A stretch of 64,000 bases of DNA from Polycyclovorans sp964425915 (GTDB taxonomy: Bacteria > Pseudomonadota > Gammaproteobacteria > Nevskiales > Nevskiaceae), in assembly GCA_964425915.1 (NCBI GenBank), contig CAYROO010000002.1:372001-436000 (forward strand), written 5' to 3'. The translations under genes were made by a program, and so were the position numbers. The notes beneath the pieces are model-generated. The model saw only the letters and a program-made list of their open reading frames with translations. It did not search any database and was not told the DNA's origin. Position 1 is the stretch's first letter. Each line of letters opens with the position of its first letter. Shown piece after piece: positions 29,681 through 38,904 of the stretch.

Positions 29681-31096
29681 ATGGCAAAGAATCATCTGCA
29701 GTTTCTCGAAGTCTCCCGCCAGGACCCGAAAAAGGTCGCGGTGGAAGTGCGCATGCACGACTGGCGCGAAATTTACGGCCAGTTCCCGGCCGACAACGCC
29801 GCCACCCAGGCCGGGCGTTGCCTCGATTGTGGCAACCCCTACTGTGAGTGGAAGTGCCCGGTGCACAACTACATCCCCAACTGGCTCAAGCTGGTGGAGG
29901 AGGGCAACCTGTTCGCCGCGGCCGAGCTGTCGCACAAGACCAACTCGCTGCCGGAAATCTGCGGCCGCGTGTGCCCGCAGGACCGGCTCTGCGAAGGCGC
30001 CTGCACCCTCAACGACGGCTTCGGCGCCGTCACCATCGGCTCCATCGAAAAGTACATCTCCGACGAGGCCTTCAAGCAGGGCTGGCGGCCGGACATGACG
30101 GGCGTGGTCGCCACCGGCAAGAAGGTGGCGATCATCGGCGCCGGCCCGGCCGGTCTGGGCTGTGCCGATATCCTTGCCCGCAACGGGGTCAAGCCGGTGG
30201 TGTTCGATCGCCAGGCCGAGATCGGCGGGCTGCTGACCTTTGGCATTCCGCCGTTCAAGCTGGAAAAGGATGTCGTCAAGAATCGTCGCAACATCCAGGA
30301 ATACATGGGGGTCGAGTTCCGCCTGAATACGGAAGTCGGTACCGACGTCACCCTCGACCAGTTGCTCGCCGAATACGATGCCGTGTTTCTCGGCATGGGC
30401 ACCTACACCGCCATGACCGGCGGCTTTCCCGGTGAAGATCTGCCGGGCGTGGTCTCGGCGCTGCCCTTCCTGATCTCCAACATCAACCGGGTGATGGGCA
30501 TCGAGAAGGATCCGGCCGATTTCATCGACATGGCCGGCCAGCGCGTGGTCGTGCTCGGCGGCGGCGATACCGCCATGGACTGCAACCGCACCTCCATCCG
30601 TCAGCAGGCGGCCAGCGTCACCTGCGTCTATCGCCGTGACGAAGCCAACATGCCGGGCTCCAAGCGCGAAGTGGCCAACGCCAAGGAAGAAGGCGTCAAG
30701 TTCATGTTCAACCGTGCGCCGGTGGAAATCGTCGGCAATGGCAAGGTGGAAGGCGTGAAGGTGGTGGAAACCCGCCTGGGCGCGCCCGATGCCCGCGGCC
30801 GTCGTCGTCCCGAAGTGGTGCCCGGGTCGGAGCAGATCATTCCTGCCGACCGGGTGGTCATCGCCTTCGGCTTCCGCCCGAGCCCGGCGGAATGGCTGAC
30901 GGATTTCGGCGTCACCCTGCACGAGGACGGGCGCATCCGTGTGCACCAGGAGGCCGGTGCCGGCGCCGCTTTCCAGACCGCCAACCCCAAGATCTTTGCC
31001 GGCGGCGACATGGTGCGCGGCTCCGACCTGGTGGTCACCGCTGTCTACGAAGGCCGACAGGCCGCCGAAGGCATCCTCGAAAGCCTGGGCGTCTGA
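29681..31096 (+). CDS. gltD: Glutamate synthase small subunit
   Basis: FAD- and 4Fe-4S-containing subunit that passes electrons from NADPH to GltB. It has 471 residues. N-terminal cysteine clusters CLDCGNPYCEWKCP and CGRVCPQDRLCEGAC bind the Fe-S centres. GAGPAGLGCADILARNG is the FAD dinucleotide fold, and VLGGGDTAMDCNR is the NADPH fold. The ATG at 29681 follows the inverted-repeat element with no visible ribosome binding site. A strong terminator follows. Confidence 0.97.
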   Translation: MAKNHLQFLEVSRQDPKKVAVEVRMHDWREIYGQFPADNAATQAGRCLDCGNPYCEWKCPVHNYIPNWLKLVEEGNLFAAAELSHKTNSLPEICGRVCPQDRLCEGACTLNDGFGAVTIGSIEKYISDEAFKQGWRPDMTGVVATGKKVAIIGAGPAGLGCADILARNGVKPVVFDRQAEIGGLLTFGIPPFKLEKDVVKNRRNIQEYMGVEFRLNTEVGTDVTLDQLLAEYDAVFLGMGTYTAMTGGFPGEDLPGVVSALPFLISNINRVMGIEKDPADFIDMAGQRVVVLGGGDTAMDCNRTSIRQQAASVTCVYRRDEANMPGSKREVANAKEEGVKFMFNRAPVEIVGNGKVEGVKVVETRLGAPDARGRRRPEVVPGSEQIIPADRVVIAFGFRPSPAEWLTDFGVTLHEDGRIRVHQEAGAGAAFQTANPKIFAGGDMVRGSDLVVTAVYEGRQAAEGILESLGV

Positions 31097-31117
31097 GTTG
31101 GTCGGAGTGAACCTCGG

Positions 31118-31142
31118 GGGCCGGCACTGCCGGCCCTTTTTT
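31118..31142 (+). terminator. Terminator after gltD
   Basis: Eight-base-pair stem GGGCCGGC/GCCGGCCC with a three-base loop, followed by six T, 21 bases past the gltD stop. It lies just before the convergent TonB receptor gene. Confidence 0.92.
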
Positions 31143-31153
31143 GTGGCCGGGGT

Positions 31154-33181
31154 TCAGAACCGCCAGGCGATTCCCGCCACCACCGTGCGGCCGGCGGCGG
31201 GCTCGTAGTAGCGACCGAAGCCGGCATTCACCCGCAGGTTTTCGATGTAGTCGATGTCGAACAGGTTGTTGACCGCCAGCCAGGGCGCCAGCTGCAGGCC
31301 GTACAACCGGCCGTCCCAGGACAGCCGCGCATTGGCCACCACATAACCTGCGACGCGCACCGTATTGGCGTCGTCGGCGAACACCCGGTCGAGGGCGACG
31401 GCCTGCAGGCGTCCGGTCCAGCTCGGCAGCGGCTGCCAGGCGGCCTCGGCGAACAGCTGCTGTCGCGGGGCGCCGGGCAGGGTGTTGCCACGGAAGTCGT
31501 TGCCGTCGACCTGGTATTGCCGATAGCGGTAGTCGTTGGCGCTGTAGGCAAGGCTGAGGATGAACGGGTCGCGTACCTGCCAGATCGCACTCAGCTCGAT
31601 TCCCTGACGGTCACTGGCGCCGGCATTGCGATAGAAGCTGCGTCCCGGCTGATCGTCCCGCTCGAAGCGGACCAACTCACCCTCGTTGCGGATCGTGTAA
31701 AACACAAGCTCGGCACGCAGGCGTGCGCCCTCGTGCTTGAGGCCGAACTCCAGGTTGTCGGCTTCCGCCGGCGACAGCGCCGGATTGAACCCGCCCCCGT
31801 CCGGATTGGCCAGCTCATTGTTGGCCGGACTTTCGAAGCCGCTGCCATAGCGCACGAACATCAGCCGCTGCGGATCGAGTTGGTAGCCGACCGCGAAGTT
31901 GTAGCTGGTCTGGTCGAAGCGGCGCCGGCCGCTGTCGTCGCCATCGTCGAGGAAGGCATCCTTGACCGACAGTTCGAGCTCGTCGTACCGCAGCCCCGCT
32001 GCAATCACCCAGTCGCCGAGGGCCACCTGATCGCTGACGAACAGGCCGAGATTCTCCGCCTTCTCGTCCTGCAACAGGGTGCGGTCACCGCGCACCCCGC
32101 CGTCGCCGTTGTTGAAGCGGCTGCGGGTATCGGTCTGAGTCTCGAAATCGATCCCGAGGCTGATGCGGTGCAGGCCCCCCAGCGCCTGCAGACGATGATC
32201 AACTTGTGCCCCGATCCCACCCAGGCGGCGATCGAATGCGGATTGGCCGCCATTGGCAAACGGCAGGCTGTTGGCGAAATCACGATCGCCCACCCAGCCC
32301 CGCACGCGATAGTCGGTATCGGTGCCCAGGCCAGCGGCAAAGCGCAGCCCCAGACGCTGTTGTTCGATGCGCTCTGCGGTGGCGAAGCGCAGGGCATTGG
32401 GCGCGGCGGCCCGCGGGTTGGCGCGCACTTCGGCGAGGTTGAGGCCGCCGGGGTCCTGGGCGTCGATGTCCAGCGTCTGCACAATCGCGCTCAGGCGTCC
32501 GTCGCCGAGCTGCCAGTCAAGACGACCGCTGCCGATCAAGCTGTCGGCCACCATGTTATCGCGATGCCCGTCGACGTCGCGCTGCGCCAATGACAGCAAG
32601 CCGCCAAGGGCGCCCCACTGGCCGCCCAGCTCGCCCCGCAGGCGGCGCTCGCCGTGTTCCCCTACGACCGCATCAAGGCGTCCCAGGCGGCCCTCGGGTC
32701 GATCCCGGGTGGTCACCGCCAGCACCCCGCCGGCACCGTTGCCATACAGTGCTGAGGCCGGCCCGCGCAGCACCTCGACGCGCTCCACCAGCGCCAGGTC
32801 CAGTGCGTCAAGATCGGTCTGGCCGTCCGGATTGGTCAGCGGGATGTCGTCCACCAGCACCCGGATGCCGCGAACGCCGAAGCTGGCGCGGCTGCCGAAG
32901 CCGCGGATGGACACCCGCAGCCCTTGGTTCAGGTTGTAGCGGTTCTGTGCGTAGACCCCGGGGATGCGGTTCAAGGCCTCGTCGAGCGCCAGTCCGGGTT
33001 CGCCGTCCAGCGACGAGGCATCGACGCTGCCGATGCTCACCGGGGTTTCGCGCCACTGCGTCGCGGTCCGGGTGCTGTACACCTCGATGGTGTCGAGTTC
33101 TGCGACCGGCAACGCGTCGGCAAATGCCGGCGCCCAGCCGAACAGGGGCAGCAGGGCCAGCGCCCGGTACCGCATGGTCAT
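31154..33181 (-). CDS. TonB-dependent outer-membrane receptor
   Basis: A 675-residue receptor that uses TonB energy to import a ligand. The signal peptide ends near PAFADA (about residue 22). The TonB box is likely DTIEVYSTR at about residues 30-38. The plug domain has RIPGVYAQNRYNLNQGLRVSIRGFG and VERVEVLRGPASALYGNGAGGVL. The rest is the 22-strand barrel, ending in an aromatic residue (AWRF) as outer-membrane proteins do. It resembles siderophore/Fe-type receptors, but no Fur box or siderophore gene is nearby. It lies downstream of a lipoprotein gene on the same strand. The ligand is unknown. Confidence 0.9.
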   Translation of the reverse strand: MTMRYRALALLPLFGWAPAFADALPVAELDTIEVYSTRTATQWRETPVSIGSVDASSLDGEPGLALDEALNRIPGVYAQNRYNLNQGLRVSIRGFGSRASFGVRGIRVLVDDIPLTNPDGQTDLDALDLALVERVEVLRGPASALYGNGAGGVLAVTTRDRPEGRLGRLDAVVGEHGERRLRGELGGQWGALGGLLSLAQRDVDGHRDNMVADSLIGSGRLDWQLGDGRLSAIVQTLDIDAQDPGGLNLAEVRANPRAAAPNALRFATAERIEQQRLGLRFAAGLGTDTDYRVRGWVGDRDFANSLPFANGGQSAFDRRLGGIGAQVDHRLQALGGLHRISLGIDFETQTDTRSRFNNGDGGVRGDRTLLQDEKAENLGLFVSDQVALGDWVIAAGLRYDELELSVKDAFLDDGDDSGRRRFDQTSYNFAVGYQLDPQRLMFVRYGSGFESPANNELANPDGGGFNPALSPAEADNLEFGLKHEGARLRAELVFYTIRNEGELVRFERDDQPGRSFYRNAGASDRQGIELSAIWQVRDPFILSLAYSANDYRYRQYQVDGNDFRGNTLPGAPRQQLFAEAAWQPLPSWTGRLQAVALDRVFADDANTVRVAGYVVANARLSWDGRLYGLQLAPWLAVNNLFDIDYIENLRVNAGFGRYYEPAAGRTVVAGIAWRF

Positions 33182-33226
33182 GGTGCTCTCCAGATGTCGG
33201 ACGCTTCGAGCAGCGTCACTTGTCGG

Positions 33227-33254
33227 TCATGTGGGGGATTACGCCCCCCCATGA
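33227..33254 (-). other. Stem-loop between lipoprotein and TonB receptor genes
   Basis: TCATG-t-GGGGG and CCCCC-c-CATGA form a ten-pair stem with one mismatch and a six-base loop. There is no T-run in the direction of transcription, so it is not an intrinsic terminator. It may stabilise or process the message between the two genes. Confidence 0.5.
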
Positions 33255-33301
33255 TCAACGCATCCGGTGCCGGCTGTCACGCCGTCCGCTGCGACCGCGG
33301 T

Positions 33302-33973
33302 TCAGGGCGTGTCGGTGCCGTTGAGGCAGACATCGAAGACGCGCAGCGCTGAGGTCAGATCCACCGTCAGCAGGTTGGCGCTGACGATTAGCTCGATCTC
33401 GTTGTAGGGCGCCGTGTTAACGAAGCCGACCAGCCCACGCTGGACATCGGGGTCCAGCGGGATCCCCAGCAGGCTGCTCAGGTTGAACACCTCCAGCGCC
33501 AGCAGGGTGCCAGTGCCACGGGTCTCCACGGGCTCACCGTTCATCAAGGTGCGCACGCTGACATTGCGGCCAATGCTGGCCGCCAGCACGCCGGTATCCA
33601 CCGCCACGTCAAAGCTCGCCAGACGCCCGGCAGGAACGGCCTGCGGCAGCGTCACCTTGACCCCGGCGCTGCCCTGCAGCAGCGGGTCGAGCAGGCCGAC
33701 GCGATAGGCCACTTCGCCGTTGCTGAAGGGGTCGCCGTCGATCATCTTGCCGGCGTCCTCGACGCCGCAGGCGGCGCCCTGCAGCAGGGTGCACAGCAGA
33801 CCCGTTCGAATCGGCGTCACGCTGGCACCGGGCAGCGTGTACTGGGTGCACTTGAGATCGCCGACTTCAACGCCATCAGGGGGCGTCAGGGCGTTGTCAT
33901 CGCTGCAGGCCGACAGCAGGCCGAGCGCCAGGGCCCCCGCGGTGAGGCGGGCGGAAAACAGGGGGTAAGCCAT
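33302..33973 (-). CDS. Putative lipoprotein of unknown function, partner of the TonB receptor
   Basis: A 223-residue protein with a lipoprotein signal peptide. The lipobox LLSAC puts the lipidated cysteine at residue 23, with SDD after it. The mature part is rich in small and beta-forming residues, with several cysteines and the segment GKMIDGDPFSNGEVAYRVGLLDPLLQG, reminiscent of carbohydrate- or ligand-binding beta-sandwich proteins. I cannot name a family. It lies 120 bases upstream of the TonB receptor on the same strand, so it may help capture the same ligand at the cell surface. Confidence 0.65.
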   Translation of the reverse strand: MAYPLFSARLTAGALALGLLSACSDDNALTPPDGVEVGDLKCTQYTLPGASVTPIRTGLLCTLLQGAACGVEDAGKMIDGDPFSNGEVAYRVGLLDPLLQGSAGVKVTLPQAVPAGRLASFDVAVDTGVLAASIGRNVSVRTLMNGEPVETRGTGTLLALEVFNLSSLLGIPLDPDVQRGLVGFVNTAPYNEIELIVSANLLTVDLTSALRVFDVCLNGTDTP

Positions 33974-34129
33974 GGAAACATCCGAATCGAAAAGGATGGA
34001 GCAGTTTGAACAGTCGTTCAGCGCAGCACATCAGGCGATGACGGGCGCGGTGCGTAGGACGAAGTGGTCGGCGCCTGAGCGACTTGCCGACAGCGGTGTC
34101 GCCAAAAGACGACGACGGCCGGTTCAGGT

Positions 34130-36658
34130 TCAGGGCAGCCAGCGTTGCAACATGCCGGCCAACTGCGCGCGGTCGTAGGGTTTGGGCAGGAAATCGTCCA
34201 TGCCCGCAGCGAGGCAGGCCTCCCGGTCCTGCGCCATGGCGTTGGCGGTCAGCGCCACGATCGGCCAACGGGCGCTGTGGGCCTGTTCCCGCAGCCGACG
34301 GGTGGCGGCAAAACCATCCATCTCGGGCATCTGGCAGTCCATCAGTACCAGATCGAAGGGTTGTTGGGCCGCCACGGCCACCGCCTCGGCGCCATTGTGG
34401 GCAACCGTGACTTCGCAGCCCAGGCCCTGCAACAACTCGGAGGCCAGCAGCTGATTGAACGGCTGGTCCTCGGCCAGCAGAATCCGGCGACCGGGGAATT
34501 GCAGCGGCATGGGTGCCGCGCGGGCATGATCGGCGGGCAGATAGGGGTCGTCATTCAGTGGCAGCCGCAGCCAGAAGGTGGTGCCGCGCCCCTTCTCGCT
34601 GATCACCCCCACCTCGCCGCCCATCAACTCCGCCAGCTGCCGTACGATCCAGAGCCCCAGACCGCTGCCGCCATAGCGCCGGGTGGTGGAATCGTCGGCC
34701 TGCGAGAACGGCAGAAACAGTCTGGCCTGCTCCTCGGCGCTCATGCCGATGCCGCTGTCCTGCACCCGGACTTCCACTTGGTCGCTGCCGTTCGCAACCC
34801 GCGTCAGCGACACGCGGATGGTGCCGGCTGGCGTGAACTTCACGGCGTTGGAGCACAGATTGGTGAGGATCTGCCGCACCCGGAAGGGGTCGCCGACCAC
34901 CGTCGGCGGAAGGTCCGCCGCGGCAGTGAAATGTAGCGTCAGCCCTTTGTCCCGTGCCGGAGCCTCGAACAGCTGCAGGACTTCTGCCACCACATCGCGC
35001 AGGCTGAACGGTCGGTGTTCCAGGGTGATGCGCCCTTCCTCCAGCCTGGCCGTGTCGAGGATGTCGTCGATCAGCGTCATCAGGCTGCCGCTGGAGACTT
35101 TCAGCGCCCGCAGGAACTCCCGTTGCTTGGCGTCCAGCGGTGCCGTTTCCAGGAGGTCGGACATACCCAGAATGACGTTCATCGGCGTACGGATCTCGTG
35201 ACTCATCGAGGCCACGAAGCGCGATTTGGCACGGTTGGCCAGCTCCGCCCGGGCCGCCGCCTCTTGCGCATCGCGCACCGACCGTTCCAACTGCTCGCGG
35301 GCCAGCCGCAAGGTGGCCGAGTGTCGACGCTTCAGCTCAACGTTGGCGAGCATGTCGCCCAACAGGGTCAGCAGCTTGACGTCCGATTCGGTCCAGACCC
35401 GCAGGTCGCTGACCGCATCGAAGCCGACGAAGCCCAGCGGCTCCGGGCCGGCCGTGCGCAGCGGCAGGGCGATCAGCGAACGGATGCCCTGCGGCTCGAG
35501 AATCTCCCGCAGCGGGTCGTGCTCATCCAGTGCCAGGACGTCCGGGATGTGGTGCGGCTGCCCGGCACGGTGCGCGGCCACCCAATCGGGCAGGGCCTCC
35601 AGCGGGACCTGCTGGAGATTGTCCCGCTCTGGCGGGATGCCCTCGGCACACCATTCGTGCGTGTTGCTGCAGGTATGGGCTACCCAGTCATAGGTGAACT
35701 GGTAGGCGCGATCCGCACCAACGAAGCCGCCGACCCGCTTCAGGGCATCGTCGATGTGTTGATCGAGCTCGACACTGGGCGCATTGATCAGCCCCAGCGA
35801 CACCTGGATCAACAGGTTTTCAAGTTGTGACCGACGTTGCAGCTCGGCATCGGCACGTTTGATATTGGAGACGTCGTAGTTGACGCCGGTGAGCCGCAGG
35901 GCCTGGCCATCAGCGCCGCGCTCGACCTGGGCATAGCCACGAATGGTGCGCAATTCACCGGGGTGGGAGTGAATGCGGAACTCGGTCTCGAAATGGCTGC
36001 CGCTGGCGATGACGGCGGTCAGCTGTGCAGCGGAGATGGCCCGATCCTCGGGCACCACACAGTCGGCCCAGTCTTCGAAGCGGCCACGGAACCGTGCGCG
36101 CGGGACGTTGAAGATCCGCAGCATCCAGTCGTCCCACGTCAGCTGGCCGCTGCGGATGTCGAGTTCCCACACGCCGATGGCGGCAGAGTCCGCCGCCAGC
36201 TGCAGGCGCCGCCGCTGCTCCGAAGACGCACGCGCCAGAAGACAGCCCCGGCCGGCGGTGGCGAGCTTGGTGGCCAGTGGCAGAAAGGCTTCGCTGCAGC
36301 GCGGGTCCAAGGGCTGCTGCGCACTGAGAAACGCCAGCCTGCCGACGCCGTGCAATTCGAAACAGGTCAGATACCGGGTGCCGACACGAATGGCGCGGGG
36401 GGCCTCCAGTGGCGTCACCCCCAGCGCATCCAGTGCCGCCTCGATGGCGCCACGCGCACCGTCATCACGCAAGTCCTCCGGCTGCGCCGCCAGCCATTGC
36501 CACCGGCCTTCCGCATGCGCCACCACCAGCCCGCCGACGCCGCCCATGTGCGGGACCGCCTGCGACAGGAAGCCCTGCAGCATGGGCTCCAGGCTCAGGC
36601 TTTCACCGATGGCGAGCGCCATATCCAGGAGTGCTCGCGGGTTGTTGTGGCAGGCCAT
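34130..36658 (-). CDS. Hybrid sensor histidine kinase (PAS-GAF-HisKA-HATPase-REC)
   Basis: An 842-residue cytoplasmic sensor with no obvious membrane helices. An N-terminal GAF-like region (about 1-145) is followed by PAS (about 150-270) and GAF (about 285-440). The HisKA domain has its phosphorylatable His487 in SHEIRTPMN. The HATPase has N604 and DSGIG at 634-638. The C-terminal receiver has acceptor Asp774 in LMDCQMPEMDG. The gene diverges from an Hpt gene and a REC-EAL gene, which together complete a phosphorelay: kinase to its own receiver, to Hpt, to the REC-EAL protein. Confidence 0.92.
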   Translation of the reverse strand: MACHNNPRALLDMALAIGESLSLEPMLQGFLSQAVPHMGGVGGLVVAHAEGRWQWLAAQPEDLRDDGARGAIEAALDALGVTPLEAPRAIRVGTRYLTCFELHGVGRLAFLSAQQPLDPRCSEAFLPLATKLATAGRGCLLARASSEQRRRLQLAADSAAIGVWELDIRSGQLTWDDWMLRIFNVPRARFRGRFEDWADCVVPEDRAISAAQLTAVIASGSHFETEFRIHSHPGELRTIRGYAQVERGADGQALRLTGVNYDVSNIKRADAELQRRSQLENLLIQVSLGLINAPSVELDQHIDDALKRVGGFVGADRAYQFTYDWVAHTCSNTHEWCAEGIPPERDNLQQVPLEALPDWVAAHRAGQPHHIPDVLALDEHDPLREILEPQGIRSLIALPLRTAGPEPLGFVGFDAVSDLRVWTESDVKLLTLLGDMLANVELKRRHSATLRLAREQLERSVRDAQEAAARAELANRAKSRFVASMSHEIRTPMNVILGMSDLLETAPLDAKQREFLRALKVSSGSLMTLIDDILDTARLEEGRITLEHRPFSLRDVVAEVLQLFEAPARDKGLTLHFTAAADLPPTVVGDPFRVRQILTNLCSNAVKFTPAGTIRVSLTRVANGSDQVEVRVQDSGIGMSAEEQARLFLPFSQADDSTTRRYGGSGLGLWIVRQLAELMGGEVGVISEKGRGTTFWLRLPLNDDPYLPADHARAAPMPLQFPGRRILLAEDQPFNQLLASELLQGLGCEVTVAHNGAEAVAVAAQQPFDLVLMDCQMPEMDGFAATRRLREQAHSARWPIVALTANAMAQDREACLAAGMDDFLPKPYDRAQLAGMLQRWLP

Positions 36659-36825
36659 GCGATCCGTCAGTGCCGAGGGGCGCGCTACAGTACCGCTGCC
36701 AGGCGTCGTCCCGCCCTGCGGACTGACGAGCGGTCACCACGCGGGGTGCGACTTTCGTTCAGGACGGGTTGCGGTGGCCCGATAATGCGCTACCGTTTTC
36801 AAGCGGCACTTCCGGTCCCCGCCCC

Positions 36826-37179
36826 ATGCATCTCCCGCCCGATACCGACAACGCCCTGATCCTGCAGAAGCTGGACGGTCTGGCCCTGGACAACGCCGCC
36901 CTGCGCGCGCGGTTGGCCGCGGCCTTCGTGGAAAGCTCGGGCGCGGATCTGGCGGCACTGGTCGCGGCACTGGCCTCCGGCGACCAGCCGGCAGCACAGC
37001 GCCTGTCGCACCGACTCAAAGGCGCCTGTGCCACGCTGGGGGCCGAGGGTCTGGCCGCGCGGCTGGCCCTGATGGAGCGCGGCCTGCACCTGTCGCCAGA
37101 GGATGTCGAAGCGGTGTCGGCGCGCCTGCGGGCGGTCCATGCCCTGTTGGCGAACGCTGCGAGCCTGGTGCCCTCATGA
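36826..37179 (+). CDS. Histidine phosphotransfer (Hpt) domain protein
   Basis: A 117-residue single-domain Hpt protein. The four-helix bundle carries the phosphorylatable histidine in SHRLKGACATLGA, the standard HxxKG motif. ATG 36826 gives the expected domain length. An upstream in-frame start would add a proline-rich tail without family support. It overlaps the REC-EAL gene by four bases (ATGA) and is divergent from the hybrid kinase, its probable phosphate donor. Confidence 0.9.
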   Translation: MHLPPDTDNALILQKLDGLALDNAALRARLAAAFVESSGADLAALVAALASGDQPAAQRLSHRLKGACATLGAEGLAARLALMERGLHLSPEDVEAVSARLRAVHALLANAASLVPS

Positions 37180-38408
37180 ACGCGAGAGCGGAGCGGCGGG
37201 TGCTCGTGCTCGATGACGAGCCGTTCCAGCGCCTCGCCCTGTGCGCGGCGCTTGAGCGGGTAGGCTTTGTCCAGATCGACGCGGTCGACACGGCTGAAGC
37301 GGCACTTGAGCGCGCTGCAGCAGCGCCGCCGGCGCTGATGCTCTGCGACATCAACATGCCGGGCCGCGACGGAATTGACGTGCTGCAGGGCTTGCAGCGG
37401 GTCGCACCGCAAACGGCGGTGATCCTGGTGTCGTCCTTGAGTGGCGACATGCTTTCGGCGATCAGCCGGATGGCCGCAGCGCAGGGCTTGCGGGTGGTGG
37501 CGGCGTTACAGAAGCCGGTCGACGCGGGGGCTTTGGCGGCGGCGCTCGATGAGGCGGACGCCCTTCCTACGGCCAGCGCCCTTCCGAGTTTCGGCGCCCT
37601 CCCCGACGAAACGCTGATGACCGCCGTGCGGCAGCGCAGCTTTGTTCCCTTTTTTGAGCCCAAGCTTGATACCGAGCGCGGCCATGTCGCCGGGTTCGAG
37701 GTGCTGGCACGGCTGCCCGGGCGAGACGGCAGCTGGATCGGGCCGGGCCGTTTCGTGCCGAGGCTGGAAACTCTCGACAAGATGGATGACTTCACCTTGT
37801 CCCTGCTCGACAAGGCGCTCAGCCAGTGGAAGACCTGGCGCGCGGCGCATCCGCATCTCAGCCTGTCGGTCAACGTATCGGCGCAGTCCTTGCCGCGCCC
37901 GGCATTCGCGGCAGCGTTGATCTCCCTGACCAAGGCCCATCAGGTGCCACCGCAGCAGATCGTGTTCGAGGTGACCGAAAGCGCACCGCTGGCGGATCTC
38001 AACGAGAGTCTTGAAAGCCTGGTGCGCCTGCGCATGGCCGGGTTCAGTCTGGCCATCGACGACTTCGGCACGGGGTATTCGTCCATGCAGCAACTGTCAC
38101 GGGCACCGTTCACCGAGCTCAAGATCGACCAGGAGTTCACGCGGCACCTGACGACCCGGGCCGAGATGCGGGCGGTGTTCGAGTCCTGCATGGTGATTGC
38201 CCGCAAGTTCAATCTACGGGTGTGTGTCGAGGGCGTGGAAACCCCGGCGGTGTTGCGGCGGTCCGCCGATCTCGGCGCCCATGAGCTTCAGGGCTGGCTG
38301 ATCCAGGCGGCGATCCCGGCCGAGCAGGTGCCGGCCTGCCTGAACCGCTTCGCCGACGGCCGCCAGTACCAGGAGTGGTACGAAACCGGGACGCCCTTGC
38401 CGCACTGA
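37176..38408 (+). CDS. Response regulator with EAL phosphodiesterase domain
   Basis: A 410-residue output protein that should degrade cyclic di-GMP under phosphorelay control. The receiver at 1-120 has Asp58 (LCDIN) and Lys113 (LQKP). The EAL domain is catalytically complete: Glu175 in EVL replacing EAL, Asn233, Glu265, Asp295-Asp296 in IDDFGTG, Lys316, Glu352 and Gln372. It therefore looks like an active enzyme and not a degenerate one. Coupled to the Hpt gene by a four-base overlap. Confidence 0.92.
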   Translation: MNARAERRVLVLDDEPFQRLALCAALERVGFVQIDAVDTAEAALERAAAAPPALMLCDINMPGRDGIDVLQGLQRVAPQTAVILVSSLSGDMLSAISRMAAAQGLRVVAALQKPVDAGALAAALDEADALPTASALPSFGALPDETLMTAVRQRSFVPFFEPKLDTERGHVAGFEVLARLPGRDGSWIGPGRFVPRLETLDKMDDFTLSLLDKALSQWKTWRAAHPHLSLSVNVSAQSLPRPAFAAALISLTKAHQVPPQQIVFEVTESAPLADLNESLESLVRLRMAGFSLAIDDFGTGYSSMQQLSRAPFTELKIDQEFTRHLTTRAEMRAVFESCMVIARKFNLRVCVEGVETPAVLRRSADLGAHELQGWLIQAAIPAEQVPACLNRFADGRQYQEWYETGTPLPH

Positions 38409-38436
38409 GGCGGCCAAAAATCAAGTTGTTCCAGTG

Positions 38437-38511
38437 ATGTTCACGTTGGGCTAGACAAAACTGCAACGATGTGGCAGCTTGTACGTCCATTGTGCATGTA
38501 AAGGTGAACAT
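38437..38511. promoter_or_regulatory. Inverted 8-bp arms upstream of the unknown gene/MerR pair
   Basis: ATGTTCAC at 38437-38444 recurs as its reverse complement GTGAACAT at 38504-38511, with TT matching beyond one mismatch on the arm side. The downstream arm abuts the start and overlaps the AAGGTG ribosome binding site of the 38514 gene. It may be an operator for the MerR-type regulator encoded next, by autoregulation. Confidence 0.4.
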
Positions 38512-38513
38512 TC

Positions 38514-38894
38514 ATGGAACGGTACAAGGTCGGTGATGAGGTCACGGTCTACAACCGCGGTCAGGGGTGTATCCGAGCGGTGGCGCGTCCCCGCAGCAGC
38601 ATGGACGAGGCCTGCCAGCCGGTGATGCCCCATCTGGGGCGGCTGTCGCTGCAGGGCAAACGATTCAAATTGCCGCTGCCCAACGACGGCGCCACCTTCA
38701 ACGGCGCGGTGACGCAGTATCTGGTGGAAACCGAACACGGGCTCGACTGGGTGGGCTGGCATCTGGTGCGCCGACTGCCGCGCAGCAAGGGCCTGCCGTG
38801 GATGCGCGCCTTCCCACTGCTGGTCAACTGGACACCGGAAGAGTTGAACCGCGCCGCGCCGCCGCCGCGTCGGCCAACGGCCGAGGCGGCCTGA
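38514..38894 (+). CDS. Hypothetical protein, co-transcribed with a MerR regulator
   Basis: A 126-residue soluble protein that I do not recognise. The N-terminus (ERYKVGDEVTVYNRGQGCIRAV) looks like a small beta-barrel. The middle (FKLPLPNDGATFNGAVTQYLVETEHGLDWVGWHLVRRLPRSKG) is rich in tryptophan and basic residues. The C-terminus is proline/arginine rich and disordered. It has no signal peptide or membrane span. An AAGGTG site precedes the ATG. Only 10 bases separate it from the MerR gene, so the two are one unit. Confidence 0.7.
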   Translation: MERYKVGDEVTVYNRGQGCIRAVARPRSSMDEACQPVMPHLGRLSLQGKRFKLPLPNDGATFNGAVTQYLVETEHGLDWVGWHLVRRLPRSKGLPWMRAFPLLVNWTPEELNRAAPPPRRPTAEAA

Positions 38895-38904
38895 GGGCAA
38901 TGCG

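Noticed and set aside
33182..34129. Cobalamin riboswitch upstream of the TonB receptor
   Set aside because: I looked for the B12-box pattern in both gaps on the coding strand and found none.
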